Shown here one piece after another: positions 48,531-59,811 of a stretch of DNA of 64,000 nt. The notes beneath the pieces are model-generated. The model saw only the letters and a list, made by a program, of their open reading frames with translations, ran no database searches and had not been told where the DNA came from. The stretch's first letter is position 1, and each line of letters opens with the position of its first letter. This DNA is from Epiperipatus broadwayi. Its lineage: Eukaryota; Onychophora; Udeonychophora; Euonychophora; Peripatidae. Location: contig JAQFVV010006334.1 in the NCBI GenBank assembly GCA_028023455.1, positions 3,277,792-3,341,791 of the forward strand, in the 5' to 3' direction. Made by a program: the position numbers and the translations under genes.

Positions 48531-48583
48531 ATCCAATATCCCCAGACTAGTTTCTGGCTTGTGGCCATTGTCAGTGAGGAGCT
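48531..48583 (-). ncRNA. Hammerhead ribozyme copy 2 (core-mutated, truncated)
   Basis: Minus strand: the core reads CTGACAA, so the invariant G8 is A. Stem II TGGC..GCCA, GAAA and ACTAGTC are intact (C17 at 48545). The outer part of stem I is cut by the inversion junction near 48583. Expected inactive. Confidence 0.75.
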
Positions 48584-48607
48584 AAGATCTAGGCGCAGTG
48601 CTCTCAG

Positions 48608-48666
48608 ATCCAAAGCTCCTCACTGACGATGGCCACAAGCCAGAAACTAGTCTGGGGATATTGGAT
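48608..48666 (+). ncRNA. Hammerhead ribozyme copy 3 (complete type I motif)
   Basis: All elements are present. Core CTGACGA is at 48623-48629. Stem II is TGGC (48630-48633), loop CACAA, GCCA (48639-48642). GAAA is at 48643-48646. The short palindromic stem III ACTAGT is at 48646-48651, and C17 at 48652 gives a GUC cleavage site. Stem I has an inner helix TCCTCA/TGGGGA (48617-48622 with 48653-48658, one G-U) and an outer helix ATCCAA/TTGGAT (48608-48613 with 48661-48666), separated by an AGC/TA internal loop that could contact the stem II loop. The very short stem III suggests action as a dimer, as proposed for such motifs. Confidence 0.88.
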
Positions 48667-49063
48667 GAGTAGGCATTAGATAGGGATTTTATGCACAAAT
48701 CTTCTGGCATTCATTGATTACTCTGGTTGGCACAGGGTGGCAATACTGTGTGGAGAGTTTTGCTTTGTTTATAAACAATTATGTGCTAGTATAAAATAGT
48801 GATCATGTAATGCTTAATGGTTTAACACCAATCCTGCCTAATAGGATAGTGGTGGCTATGGTTGCTAAAGAGCCAAAGACACCAAAATGTATGGGTGCTG
48901 AACTGAGTTCAGACCCATATGACTATATAAGCTGTTGAGCTTAGATTGAAAATATTTTTCTGTTTTCCCAAGTTCATTCTCATAGTTTTGTAGTTAAGTA
49001 GAGATAAAAGGTGGGTGCTGGAGGGCTGTATTAGATCCTAAAATCTAGGTGCAGTGCTCTCAG

Positions 49064-49122
49064 ATCCAAAGCTCCTCACTGACGATGGCCACAAGCCAGA
49101 AACTAGTCTGGGGATATTGAAT
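49064..49122 (+). ncRNA. Hammerhead ribozyme copy 4 (core intact)
   Basis: Same as copy 3 in core, stem II, GAAA, stem III and inner stem I; C17 is at 49108. The outer stem I strand is TTGAAT instead of TTGGAT, so one pair is lost. With copy 3 it delimits a 456-bp unit: cuts at 48652 and 49108 would release a 456-nt RNA from a plus-strand transcript. Confidence 0.85.
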
Positions 49123-49239
49123 GAGTAGGCATTTGATAGGGATTTTATGCACAAGCCTTCTGGCATTCATTGATTACTCTGGTTGGCACAGGGTGGCAAT
49201 ACTGTATGGAGAGTTTTGCTTTGTTTATAAATACATAGC

Positions 49240-49562
49240 TAAGAGACTGTTAAATTCCATTTGTGATGCAAATGTGCATGAAGAAAGAATTTTGATTTGA
49301 GATGGTGAAACTATATCATGAGACAATGGGAAATCTGATCTAAATAGCTTTATATATATTTTTTTTATGAGGTATCTTATCTTCTAATATCTGGCACAGC
49401 AAACTCGATTGTGTCAGTAATATTTCTAATGGTAGTATTTAATCGCATATTTAGAAGTTTAGTATGAGCATGGTCTAAACAAGGAGAATATTTTTCCAAT
49501 CCAATATGCTAATATCAAAGAACCTGTTCATGAAGTTTTTATGTCACAACTCCCACACATAC
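49240..49562. other. No supported gene
   Basis: AT-rich single-copy-looking DNA between two hammerhead-family insertions. Confidence 0.4.
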
Positions 49563-49575
49563 TAACTTTTCAGAG

Positions 49576-49821
49576 AACATCACATGATCACCATTTCTTA
49601 TGCTTGCTCATAACTGTTATTAAACAGGCAAAACTCTCCATACAATAGTGCCACTCAGTGCAAGCCAGAGTAATCAATGGATGCCAGAAGGACTGTGCAT
49701 AAAATCCCTATCTAGTGCCTACTCATCCAATATCCCCAGACTAGTTTTGGCTTGTGGCATCCATTGATTACTCTGGCTTACACTGAGTGGCACTACTGTA
49801 TGGAGAGTTTTGCCTGTTTAA
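49576..49821. mobile_element. Hammerhead-family insertion, short snap-back form
   Basis: 246 bp flanked by the exact 13-bp duplication TAACTTTTCAGAG (49563-49575, 49822-49834). A minus-orientation segment (49576-about 49757) is followed by a plus-orientation segment (to 49821). Arms around 49625-49685 and 49758-49820 pair (GGCAAAACTCTCCATAC with its complement). Only the 3' half of the hammerhead remains (CTAGTTTTGGCTTGTGG on plus), with GAAAC shortened and the CTGANGA core missing, so it cannot cleave. Confidence 0.85.
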
Positions 49822-49834
49822 TAACTTTTCAGAG

Positions 49835-50748
49835 TTAATATTAATAAATATGTAATTGTAATAATAAATAATATTGACATCGTATTTCTTGTTATAAATA
49901 TTTCTGAAATTAAATTTTGATTGAAAAACACATTTTTTTGTAAGCGATTTCCATTGTAAAATCTCAAATTATCTTCTCCAATCATATCATCTTTTGCTTT
50001 ATTTTTCAAATATTCTTTCTGGTGTCGCAGTTATCTGGCTAATTTCTTGCATTGCCACATTAGCAATATAATAGAGAATATTGATGCATAGGTAACTATA
50101 CTATTTTGCATCAACTACTCATCATCATTTTACTGACCACTAATAAACAATCATAATTACTTTAAGTTAGAGGGGACATTAGGTTTAAAACGAGCATTTT
50201 GATAACTATATAAATCAATCTATGAAACTAAACAGATCTCAAAGTTCATTAGGATTAATTGTGCTAACTAGCACACAAAGTTGGTCCGATAATTGAGGCA
50301 GCTAGCTATCTATGTCAAATCAAATAAGCACTAAAATGAGACACTCTATTAAAAATATACATTTAATAAATAATTTCATTTAATATATATATTTTCCTAT
50401 TAAATTCATTTATTTTTTAATAGTCTATTTTAAACAAGCCCTTTCAATAATTTTAAATGTTCAAAGGCTTGCTCCATGAGCCAAAATACTTTGGGCAGAT
50501 CCTCCATAGAGTATCAAGGAAAATGAAAGATAAAAGAGTTCCAGTATCTGTTATAGGCTATTAGACAAAATAAGTTTACAAAAAAAAAAGTATTTGAGAT
50601 GATATCGTGTTACCATTTTCTTTAAAATGACATTCAAAACAAATATTGACAATCTTGTACTCATATTTTCTACTATAATAGTCAGGCCAATATCGATCTT
50701 GCAACCAACAGTGAGTAAGCTGATATTATTTGTAGATAGCTTAGAAGA
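49835..50748. other. No supported gene
   Basis: AT-rich DNA. The 63-codon minus-strand ORF at 49818-50009 overlaps the element's end and has no domain. Confidence 0.4.
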
Positions 50749-50762
50749 GGATTTAAAGTTAA

Positions 50763-50970
50763 ACCACTAAACATCACATGATCACCATTTCTTATGCTAA
50801 CACATAACTGTTATTAGGTCCTAAGATCTAGGTGCGAAGGCCACAAGCCAGAAACTAGTCTGGGGATATTGGATGAGTAGGCACTAGGTGGGGATTTTAT
50901 GCACAAGCCTTCTGGCATCCATTGATTACTTTGGTTGGCACTGAGTGGCACTACTGCATGGAGAGTTTTA
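50763..50970. mobile_element. Hammerhead-family insertion with 14-bp TSD
   Basis: 208 bp flanked by the exact duplication GGATTTAAAGTTAA (50749-50762, 50971-50984). A short minus-orientation piece (50763-about 50817, starting AACCACTAAACATCACATG) is joined to a plus-orientation piece (AGATCTAGGTGC.. to GGAGAGTTTTA). The ribozyme has lost about 30 bp including CTGA: GGTGC joins directly to GAAGGCCACAAGCC. GAAACTAGTC and TGGGGATATTGGAT remain. Expected inactive. Confidence 0.88.
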
Positions 50971-50984
50971 GGATTTAAAGTTAA

Positions 50985-51603
50985 TATTATGTGTATATTG
51001 AAATTTTAGGTGACCCAGTTAAAGTGCAATTTAGCAAAAGCAATCGGTTAACATTTAATACAAACTATACCATTTCATAAATTGGCAGCAGTAGTGTAGA
51101 TACCAATTTTTAAGTGAAAACAATGCCTGAAAGCCCATATAAACAGACCATAAACTTGATAATTTATATTCATAGGCATGTTTTTTTTTGGCGATGTATT
51201 TTCAAATTATTAATGTGTTAAATTCATAATTACAATTTAAATGTTTTTTGTAAACAATTTTTTTAAAAACCAGTTAATTCAGGTGATATTATGACTGAAA
51301 GATCCCCCTCCCCTCCTGAAAATGTCACCTAAGTAGTTTTCACAATTATTAATTACTAGGAATGATTGCTTAGACAATGTGTATGTAATGAAATATATAT
51401 TGTGTTTATGATATTATTCTCACTTGGTAATTGTGGATAGCTTTGAAAAATCTTTTAATAAATTAAAAATAAAATATTTTAAAATAATTGGCCAATCCAG
51501 GCTAAAGATTTTCTAATACCAGCTATTGAGTATAAGAAGGCATCCAAATCGGACTATAGTGATTTTGCGATATGTGAAAGAATGGAAAAAGATCTTTAAA
51601 AAT
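50985..51603. other. No supported gene
   Basis: AT-rich DNA without recognisable structure. Confidence 0.4.
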
Positions 51604-51613
51604 GGATGTTATT

Positions 51614-51719
51614 AGTCAAGCGTTGGTGGTCGAGTGGTCAGCACAGCTGCCTTACAAGCAGTTGTCCCGTGTTCACGGGTTCGCTTCCCGGCTGATGCTT
51701 TGACACATTAAAAAAAAAA
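51614..51719 (+). mobile_element. tRNA-derived SINE or retro-tRNA with poly-A and TSD
   Basis: A tRNA-like body at 51619-51699. The acceptor strands AGCGTTG and TGATGCT pair with wobbles. The A box is TGGTCGAGTGGTC. The anticodon arm is GCTGC-CTTACAA-GCAGT with anticodon TAC (valine-type), and the T arm has loop TTCGCTT. The tail is TTGACACATT plus ten A residues. Flanks GGATGTTATT (51604-51613) and GGATATTATT (51720-51729) are a 10-bp duplication with one difference. The longer variable region (hairpin CCCG..CGGG) and tail make it a SINE rather than a working tRNA gene. It shares its 3' end with the copy at 47797. Confidence 0.85.
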
Positions 51720-53900
51720 GGATATTATTCATTTCCTGTATATGATAAGTAAAAAAGTACTAACAATAATGTAAATGAATATAAACAAAAATTCAGTATT
51801 TTGAGATGTGGGAAGAATTTGCATCTGCAAGTCAAAATGTTTGTAGTTATATCACAGAATGGTAGGTAGAAAATTATCTTTACAGATTAAATCAACAACT
51901 TAGCTTATTCCCATTTGTATGAATAGTTCTAGACTTCTGCAAAAGAGTTATTAAGGAAGTAAATCTTGATCATTGTTCGGTCATTTGTAATACTAATCTT
52001 TTGTATTATCTGTGTGTTAGAGATTCATTACTGAAGTTTTCTTTACTCTGATATATAAAAATATTATTTCTTCTATATATATATTTAGATATTAAAACGT
52101 TTAATAGTTGTTTGACTTACTTTAGTCTACTTTAGTTCTGTATTTGGAAAATCCGTTTTTATAACTGTAGCTTAGATAGGTGGGTTTTCTAAATATTATA
52201 TTGTATATTAGATTATTTACAGGAAATACTGAATGCATTAAATGCAAGCCAAATAAAGCAATAAAGGGATTAGTAATAACAAATTCATAAGAATTAAAAG
52301 CTCATTAACTAAAACTAAGCCTCCTCTTTTTGGTACATTGATAAAATAAAGGTTCAGCATAGGTTAATGGATTATGATGATAGTTTTGCTACTTCCTGTG
52401 CTCAAATTTTTTAAGAATTCTCAAGCAATAAACTATTTGATTATTTTTAGCTAAAACTAATAAAAATACAATAGGCAAATATGAACAAAAATAGATTGGA
52501 TTTGTTAATAGAAGTAACATTAAGAAATTAAGATTTCAGCTATGTTAAAAACATATGGCCTTTTAGCACTATTCTATTTTAAATTATGATTACTAATTTA
52601 ATTGAATAATTTTTTTTATAACACAAAATAAGTTTTAAAAAGCCAAAAAAGAAACATGCATCAGTTATACATATTAATTTATTTATTACATTAAATTATT
52701 TGCATATGCATTTATTAAAATAATTTTGAGTAAATTTCATCTCATGACTAAATAATAAAATCTGTTGATATAAATTTGAAATACCCCCTTGTAATAGAGT
52801 GTTTGTATTAAAAAAATTCTAGATTATTAATTACTAAATTATTCATGTTCAGTCTACAATTATTAAAGCAATATTCATTCTTTGACAAGCTGACATTTTC
52901 ATTGTTCTCTCTGTTGGTAATTTTTGTTAAATGTGTAACATTTTATTTTAACATTTAAACTTTTATTTTGTATTAAAATTTAGGAAGTTGGAGTTAATTT
53001 GTTAGAAATGTAAGTTTATAAGCAAAAAAACATTTAAAAAAAATCATTTTAAGCTTTGGAAATATGGGGGAAAATGAAGTAAAATAAAGTGAAATATTTA
53101 ACAAGAATAATTGCTTCTTTTTTAGTGGATTATTATTTATAAAACATAAATAAAATAATGCTAAGTCATCATGAATTTATGAAACTGTTCTAAGATTTAA
53201 AATTGTATAGTTTTAAAAATGTGACAAAAGTTCCTTTTTACTATGTTTAACACACTATTATCAACCATAGTTTTATTTTTACCATTATGACACATTTTTT
53301 TAACTTACGTTTTTAAAAAGAAAACGTATTTGATTAAAATCAAAGTAAAATCATACATACTTTTGTTTTTAAATAATTATTTTAGAATTTTTTTTTTTTT
53401 TTCATGTGTCAAAGAGTTGACTGGGAAAAGAGAAGTTTATAATTAGTCTTGCAAAGAAATTACCTATCATGAAATGATAGTCAAAATTTATATCCTTTAT
53501 AAATTCATTTGACTTGTAGACTTATGACTTCTTTAGATTTTTTAAACATTAATTCCAGTTTTGTCTCAAAATGAGTGCAAATTTGGCAAAATAGTATTAC
53601 AGGTAGCTATAAAAGCGCAAAGAAAAATTGATGGCCTACCACTTTCATACCCAATGAATTAGTTAAAATAATAATTATTTTGATTTTTAGAAATTAAGTT
53701 AAGGTGTGAGAATATATTTGATTTATTTTGGGGTCAACTAAGTCAAAGATTATTAAATCTGTGGCATTTTCCTGTGTTATATCCACATTCAGAATTCTAA
53801 ATGAAGCAAATTTGTCTTAATAAAAAAAACTGATATGTAAAATCCATAGTATATTTTATGTGATAGATAATCACTTATTTTTTAAATGATGTTTTTAAAA

Positions 53901-53962
53901 TAGTGGTAAGTCTTAATAGTTTTGTAAAGTTTAGTGGTAAGTCTTAACAGTTTTGTAAAGTT
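53901..53962 (+). repeat. 31-bp tandem duplication
   Basis: TAGTGGTAAGTCTTAAYAG followed by TTTTGTAAAGTT occurs twice in a row (53901-53931, 53932-53962) with one difference. Confidence 0.9.
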
Positions 53963-54208
53963 ATTTCTTAAAAGGTTTTTTTTTTTTACAGAAAGCAAAG
54001 AAATCATAGAGAATTCAAGAACAAACATTTTAAAAATGAGCTCATAGAAATTTTCAGATAAGTATGAAATTAATAATATACAATTAAATATACATTTTAT
54101 GCTGAACTGAATTGTCTTGGTATGTTATTTCAAATTTATTCTCTAGAAATTTAAATTAGTTATTATTACAAAAATAAAGTTAAGTTTATCATTTGTAGAA
54201 AAAATTCT

Positions 54209-54247
54209 TTCTCTCTCTCTCTCTCTCCATATATATATATATATATG
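54209..54247. repeat. Compound (CT)n-(AT)n microsatellite
   Basis: About nine CT units are directly followed by CC and about ten AT units, then GTATTTATG. Confidence 0.9.
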
Positions 54248-55354
54248 TATTTATGTTTCTACATATACATGTTTTACATAAATTGTCCAAATGTAGTTAG
54301 TAATGCATAATTTCATTTATAAATTAAAATACATCAAAGCTGTATATTAAATAAATATTTGAAAATAAGTTATTACAAAATCTAATATTAATTTTATTAT
54401 AAAGTAAAGCATTTCTATATAGATAAGTTCTATCTAGGATATGAATTAAAAATGAAATAACAAAATGTTTTAGTTTTTATATTTAAAAAAATGTTAGTAA
54501 TAATAGTCAATGAACATTATTATATATCATTTTATTTATGTAAAATATTAAAAGTAGAAATAAACTTCCTACCTTAAAAAATATATGAAAATTCATAATT
54601 TATGAATAAATTTAAAATTAATATCTTTAAAAATATTTAAATTCTGAAATTGTTATTCTATAATAATGATTATGTTTTCTCAACTTTATTCTTTTCAATC
54701 ATAAATTAGCTTTATGAATTATATAATAAATTAGTTTTATTATTATATAATCTAATGTTATTGTGAAAATTGCATCTTCAATCAAAATATATAAAAATCA
54801 TTATAGCATATGTGAGAAGTTAAAGTGATAATTTGTGCTTCTGTCTTAATTTCTTTTCTGTATTTAAATTAAAAAATATTAATACTACAATGTTTCTATT
54901 GATTAACAGTTAATAAAAATAAATATTTATAAGATAACAATTAAGATTATATTTAAAATAATAATTATGAAAAAATAGAATTTTAATCATTTTATAAAAA
55001 AATGGTGAAAATAATTAACCATTCCCTTGTCAATGTAATTAAATTGAGACTAATTTGTAAAATTTAATTTCTCATATATATTGTAACTTAATTAATAAAA
55101 GAGTTCAAAGATATATCATTGTAACATAAATAAAGGTAGATCAAAAGAATTAGAATTGTAATATGCAGCTTGCTGAGTATAAGCTATTGTAAATAAATAT
55201 TAAAACATCATTGTATTGAATGAAACATACTCCTGGATAGTAGCTATAATAGTCATGGAACAAAAATATTAAAATGATGAGTAGGAATTAAATGAAACAT
55301 ACTCTATAATTAGATTTCTCAAGATATCACAATATCAATAATGAGAAACAATAA

Positions 55355-55435
55355 TGCCTGTAGACTAGTCATTTAAGATGTATGGCCTATTTCAAATCCT
55401 GGTTAGACAGGCATTGTCTCATCAATAAACAAGTA
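55355..55435 (+). mobile_element. Old tRNA-type SINE-like fragment
   Basis: TAGACTAGTCATTTAAGATG (A-box-like region) is followed by TTTCAAATCCTGG (B-box-like, for GGTTCGAATCC) and AGGCATTGTCTCATCAATAA. No tail or TSD found. Confidence 0.4.
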
Positions 55436-55604
55436 GAAACTATAAACAATTATTACAATCTAACTACTATAATTCAGGAAATAACATCAAGTAGGTGAGT
55501 ACACTGGTAACTCAATAAAATATCTTCTCAGGTATACAGAGGTAGATTTGATTCACTTTCATCTCTTGGTTTGATGTCAAGTGCATATTTAAACAAATAA
55601 CAAG

Positions 55605-55725
55605 TGAATATGGTCTAGCAGTGCACCACTAGATTATCTGAACCTAGACACAGTTATATCTTATAGCCTTTTCACATGTACCAAGTTTGAATCCCTTTTT
55701 GGTACTTTATTTCTAATAAAAATGG
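55605..55725 (+). mobile_element. Old tRNA-type SINE-like fragment
   Basis: TCTAGCAGTGCACCACTAG (A-box-like) and AGTTTGAATCCCTTTTTGG (B-box-like) are spaced somewhat more than in a tRNA. A diverged SINE head is the best guess. Confidence 0.35.
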
Positions 55726-56156
55726 AAGATTTTGCTTTTAAACTCATATCACTGTATGCAATAAATTTAGGTAAACACAAAACATCTTTAAACTAAAATG
55801 GAGTATATAAATTCCTCATACAGAAATCACTTCCCCGATCTTAACATAATAAATGTGTTCAATATTTTTCATAAGTTTTACTAGCTCAGATTATTATTAT
55901 TAATTTAGGATGGCAATTCACTCATCCTTGCATGAAATAGATGATGGGATGGTGGTTATAATATTTATTCACAAATGTCAACTAAATACCATGAAATCAC
56001 TATTTATTTATGGCCTTTAAACATTTATCTATCTCATTAAATAAAACGTGATGATGACGATGATGACAATGATAATGGTTTTAACCACAGCTTTAGGACT
56101 AAGCCTAATCATAAAATTCAGTTTCAGAAATTAATAATTAATGGCTAATCTTAGTA

Positions 56157-56412
56157 TTAAACCACTAAACATCACATGATCACCATTTCTATACTAGCAC
56201 ATAATTGTTGTAAACAAAGGCAAAACTCTCCATATAGTAGTGCCACCCTGTGCCAAACAGAGTAATCAATGGATGCCAGAAGGCTTGTACATAAAATCCC
56301 TATCTAGTGCCTACTCATCCAATATCCCCAGACTAGTTTCTGACTTGTGGCCATCATCAGTGAGGAGCATTGGATCTGAGAGCACTGCTATATGGAGAGT
56401 TTTGCCTTTGTT
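56157..56412. mobile_element. Hammerhead-family insertion with 11-bp TSD and 26-bp inverted arms
   Basis: 256 bp flanked by the exact duplication TAATCTTAGTA (56146-56156, 56413-56423). The main part is in minus orientation (56157-about 56387); the last ~25 bp (from 56388) is an inverted copy of 56212-56237, so the element snaps back on itself. The minus-strand part contains a complete hammerhead (56317-56375). The plus-strand ORF at 56240-56449 is an accidental antisense reading. Confidence 0.88.
56317..56375 (-). ncRNA. Hammerhead ribozyme copy 7 (complete, canonical CTGATGA)
   Basis: On the minus strand: core CTGATGA (56354-56360 complement), stem II TGGC..GTCA with one G-U pair, loop CACAA, GAAA, ACTAGT stem III and C17 at 56331. 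Stem I has inner TCCTCA/TGGGGA and outer ATCCAA/TTGGAT helices intact. By inspection it has every conserved residue. Only a single unit is present in this insertion, so no unit-length excision is possible from it alone. Confidence 0.85.
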
Positions 56413-56423
56413 TAATCTTAGTA

Positions 56424-59400
56424 GACCTAATTGGAACTTAAATAGCTAATATTCACCTTGATGATGAATGATCACAGCTGATAAAAAAATACTCTTAATG
56501 AAATATATACGCCTCTGTTTAATAAAACAAATTCACATTTATTATTGCATTTCTAACGTATAGATAAAAATTTCTATATCTACATGAAAATTGATATTAA
56601 CAATACCAACAATAATCATAATCGACTGTTTTAAAATCATAACATTAATTTTAAATTCTTCCCCCTTTCCCATAACTGGTATATTAAATTGGATGTCCTA
56701 TTGACCATGATTTTCACTCCACAAGAAAATACTTAAAAAAAAAAACACTCTTTTTTTCTCTTTTCTCTTTTGCACACATACCTTTATAAATCTAACATGT
56801 AAAGTAGAATGATAAAAAAAAATGTTAGTAGAAGTGAAAGAGCAAGAGTTCCAGAACAAGTTTTAAATTATTTTTCTCCCCCTCCCTTCTACCCTCTGAA
56901 ATGCTATACTTTAACTTAAAACACAATAGTCTAATATTCTTAATATGGCTTATTGTTTTACATTCACACACAATTACATATATGCAACAAGTATTATATT
57001 ATTATGTATGTGCATGTTTTATCCCTATAATAACAAAAATATTATTTAAAACAAAATAATAATAATAAAAAAATGTTACACATTAATAATAACATTTCAT
57101 AACTTTAGATTAATAGACAATCATAATTTTAGTACATATAAAATCATTAATAAAGCTTATGTTTATCGTTATTAAGAAATTCTTGATTTCAATTGATCTT
57201 GGTTGTTTTAAAAGTTCTTTAAACGAAAATATACCACTCTGTTGCTAAAATTTTACTAAGTCTCTGATATTATAAAGAAAATATATAAAGAAAAATTTAT
57301 ATTACCAGTTCTATTCTTTGTAGTGACTTCCAATGAGTCAAATTTATCTTGTTTAATGTCTATACTTTTGCAGCCACCATTTCCACTTTTCTTTGGAACA
57401 ATTTCTTTCTTGAGGTGTATAATTATTTGATGATGATGATTCTATTGAGGTTACTTGCTTTAGTGGACAATTTGGAAATCATTATATTAACTCTTTTTCT
57501 CTTCCTGTCAAGCATGATTCTTTTAGTGGATGAAGTACAGCAGTTGTTTTCACATTTATAATTTTTCTTGGGTTTAAACTCAGTTACTGGAACAATTAAT
57601 TGGACTTGATGATTTAATATTTATCAGTAGATTACTCTTTTTTTCTGATCGCCTTCAAATGCAGATGAATGTTTTCTTCTTTCTATTTAAAAACATCTTA
57701 TTTCTCTCGGTCAGTTGAAAGGTGTAGAATATTATTTTTCAGACAAGACATCTTTTCTTTCCTATATGATGTGCTAGTTGATGATGACTCAGGGAATTTC
57801 CCCAGACAAAATATATCTTTATTTTAACCTGCCATGCTGTTTTTCATCTTCACAAAAAAACAACAACTTTATATTAAAAATGATTTTTAGAATTGATATC
57901 TGCTGAATTAAAAATGCTTATCTCTTAGTTTCAAGATTTTTAGAATTCTCTATAATATCAACTGATTTTCCAGACTGCTTTTATATCCAATCTTTTTTAG
58001 GAACATTTTAACAAAAATCATACACCTGGTTTTAATCCCTTTTCCTCACATATATCTGTAACATCTAAAATTGGAGCTTCTTTCTTTTGATCTTAGGATG
58101 AGACAATTTCAAAATTAGAGTTCTCACCAAGCTTAAACTCCAAAATGACAAACAATCATTTATAAGAACAAAATTGTTACAAAATATATATTTTATTCAA
58201 CAGATTTTCTCCTTTAACACAAAATTGTTGAACAAAAAAAATAATTTGTCAGATTTAACCCTTCTTCTTTTTCAATATATAATAAATGTAAATTTCTGTA
58301 TGTAATGTACTCACATACTTTATCATTTCAAATCATTCATAAACTGTCCATTAAAATAATATGAATGCTAATTTAGAAATTATAACTCTAATATTTAAAA
58401 CCAAATCTGTAACTTTTTCAATTCAAATTACAATTATAGAAGAGTAAAATAGAGACAGAATAAGATATTAGAATCGATCAAGTATAGGTTAGTTCGAAAG
58501 AAAGTTAATATTTAATACATACAAATGACTAACTAGCTTTGTTAACACACATTGCCTATGTATGTTTTGTAACTCTATTTAACAAATTGATTATTGAATA
58601 ACTGAATGTGTGTCAACTAAAGAATATAACTGTTGTCCCCCCTCTCTTTCCATCTGTTTTTCTGGACTTAATCCTGTAGGGTTTAAATTTGGATGCCCTA
58701 CAGCTTCCTTTGCTATATAAAACGTGATGATGATTTTGTTCCACATTTTGTTTCATGCACATTACTACAAATTTAGCTAATGACTAAATTGTAATGGCAC
58801 AACATATAGTTTTTAATTTGAGTAAAGTTTTTGGAAAACACAATTTATTCTAAAAATTAAACATAATCAAAAAGATGAAAAAATAGTAAAAGCTATATTT
58901 TTATTTAAGAAACTAAAAAAGGAAAACAAAGCATACTTTTTATGTTAGCTAAATTCACATAACTATTTGTCTGCTTTACCACAATGTAAGTTTAAATCAT
59001 TCTAAACACCTCAGATAACTATAAAATTTATATGTATTTTATATTATACTAAATAAAAGAGTTTCCATACGATTGAAAATCACATTATCTTTAGAATCAT
59101 TTCTGATTGATAAATAAAATGTGAACAAGTACTACCATTTTGTGCAATTTAAGTACTGTAATTTGATGTTTGAACTATAAACATTAGTTTTGTTAATAAC
59201 TTGCCATTTACTAATGAAAATAAAAACTAAAGTATATAATCTATATCATTTAAATAGAACTATTTTGTTTAAAAGTCTAGTATCATTATTGACTTTGCCT
59301 AAAAGCAAAAAAACTCTCCTATGTTCTTTGATAGAACATTTCCAGAGGGTATTCACATTCTTCCAGTCTAGTTTTCATATGAAGATAAAATATTTCTTGC

Positions 59401-59811
59401 TATTTTTGCACAATAATTGGTTGATGATTATTTAAAACAAAAAGAAATGTATGAGCAAACTTTCAATTTAATCATTTATATTTTATTTTTAGAAATAGAA
59501 GTTAATAAACTTGATCATAATATGTGATTACTTCATTATCTGTCAGAATTGATTTGGTATTGATATTTTTTAAAATATTGTAATTTTTGAAGAAAATATC
59601 AGATTTTAAAGCAAAATTTGCTACAGTTATCATCAATCTATTTTCATTATTTCACATTAAAAAAACTTAAAGTAAAAGCTATTTTGTTAATTTTTAGTAT
59701 GAGTGTTTGCATAAATGTTTGTGATAATATTTAATATTTTCAAATACATTCAACTGTTTGTAAAAAGTTAGTCTATAATCTAATGTTTTAATTGATACTT
59801 TTTATATTCAA
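56424..59811. other. No supported gene
   Basis: AT-rich, CpG-poor DNA with A/T homopolymers. Small ORFs at 57349-57561 and 59190-59435 are hydrophobic or low-complexity and carry no recognised domain. Confidence 0.4.

Larger units (their letters stand above)
47934..49231. mobile_element. Hammerhead-family insertion: inverted pair of tandem 456-bp units
   Basis: 1298 bp flanked by the 8-bp direct repeat TACATAGC (47926-47933, 49232-49239). The left half (47934-48583) is in minus orientation and the right half (48584-49231) in plus, so their 5' parts meet in the centre. Each half is about 1.4 tandem units. Four hammerhead positions are present; cleavage sites lie 456 bp apart in the right half (48652, 49108) and 452 apart in the left. 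No ORF is present. Known parallels are metazoan retrozymes and Penelope pseudo-LTRs, both built from tandem units with type I hammerheads. The element is non-autonomous. Confidence 0.85.
51730..56145. other. 4.4 kb AT-rich DNA with minor repeats, no supported gene
   Basis: CpG-poor. Holds the 31-bp duplication, a compound microsatellite and two SINE-like fragments listed separately. 52330-52450 (TTTGGTACATTGATAAAATA to AAGCAATAAACT) may be another old SINE. No ORF of note. Confidence 0.4.

Noticed and set aside
51619-51699. Functional tRNA-Val(UAC) gene
   Set aside because: Acceptor stem relies on several wobbles, T stem has a mismatch, the variable region is too long, and a poly-A tail with TSD shows it is a retroposed SINE.
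56240-56449. 69-codon plus-strand ORF with protein-like sequence
   Set aside because: It lies across the hammerhead-family insertion, antisense to the unit, and runs through the inversion junction and TSD, so it is accidental.
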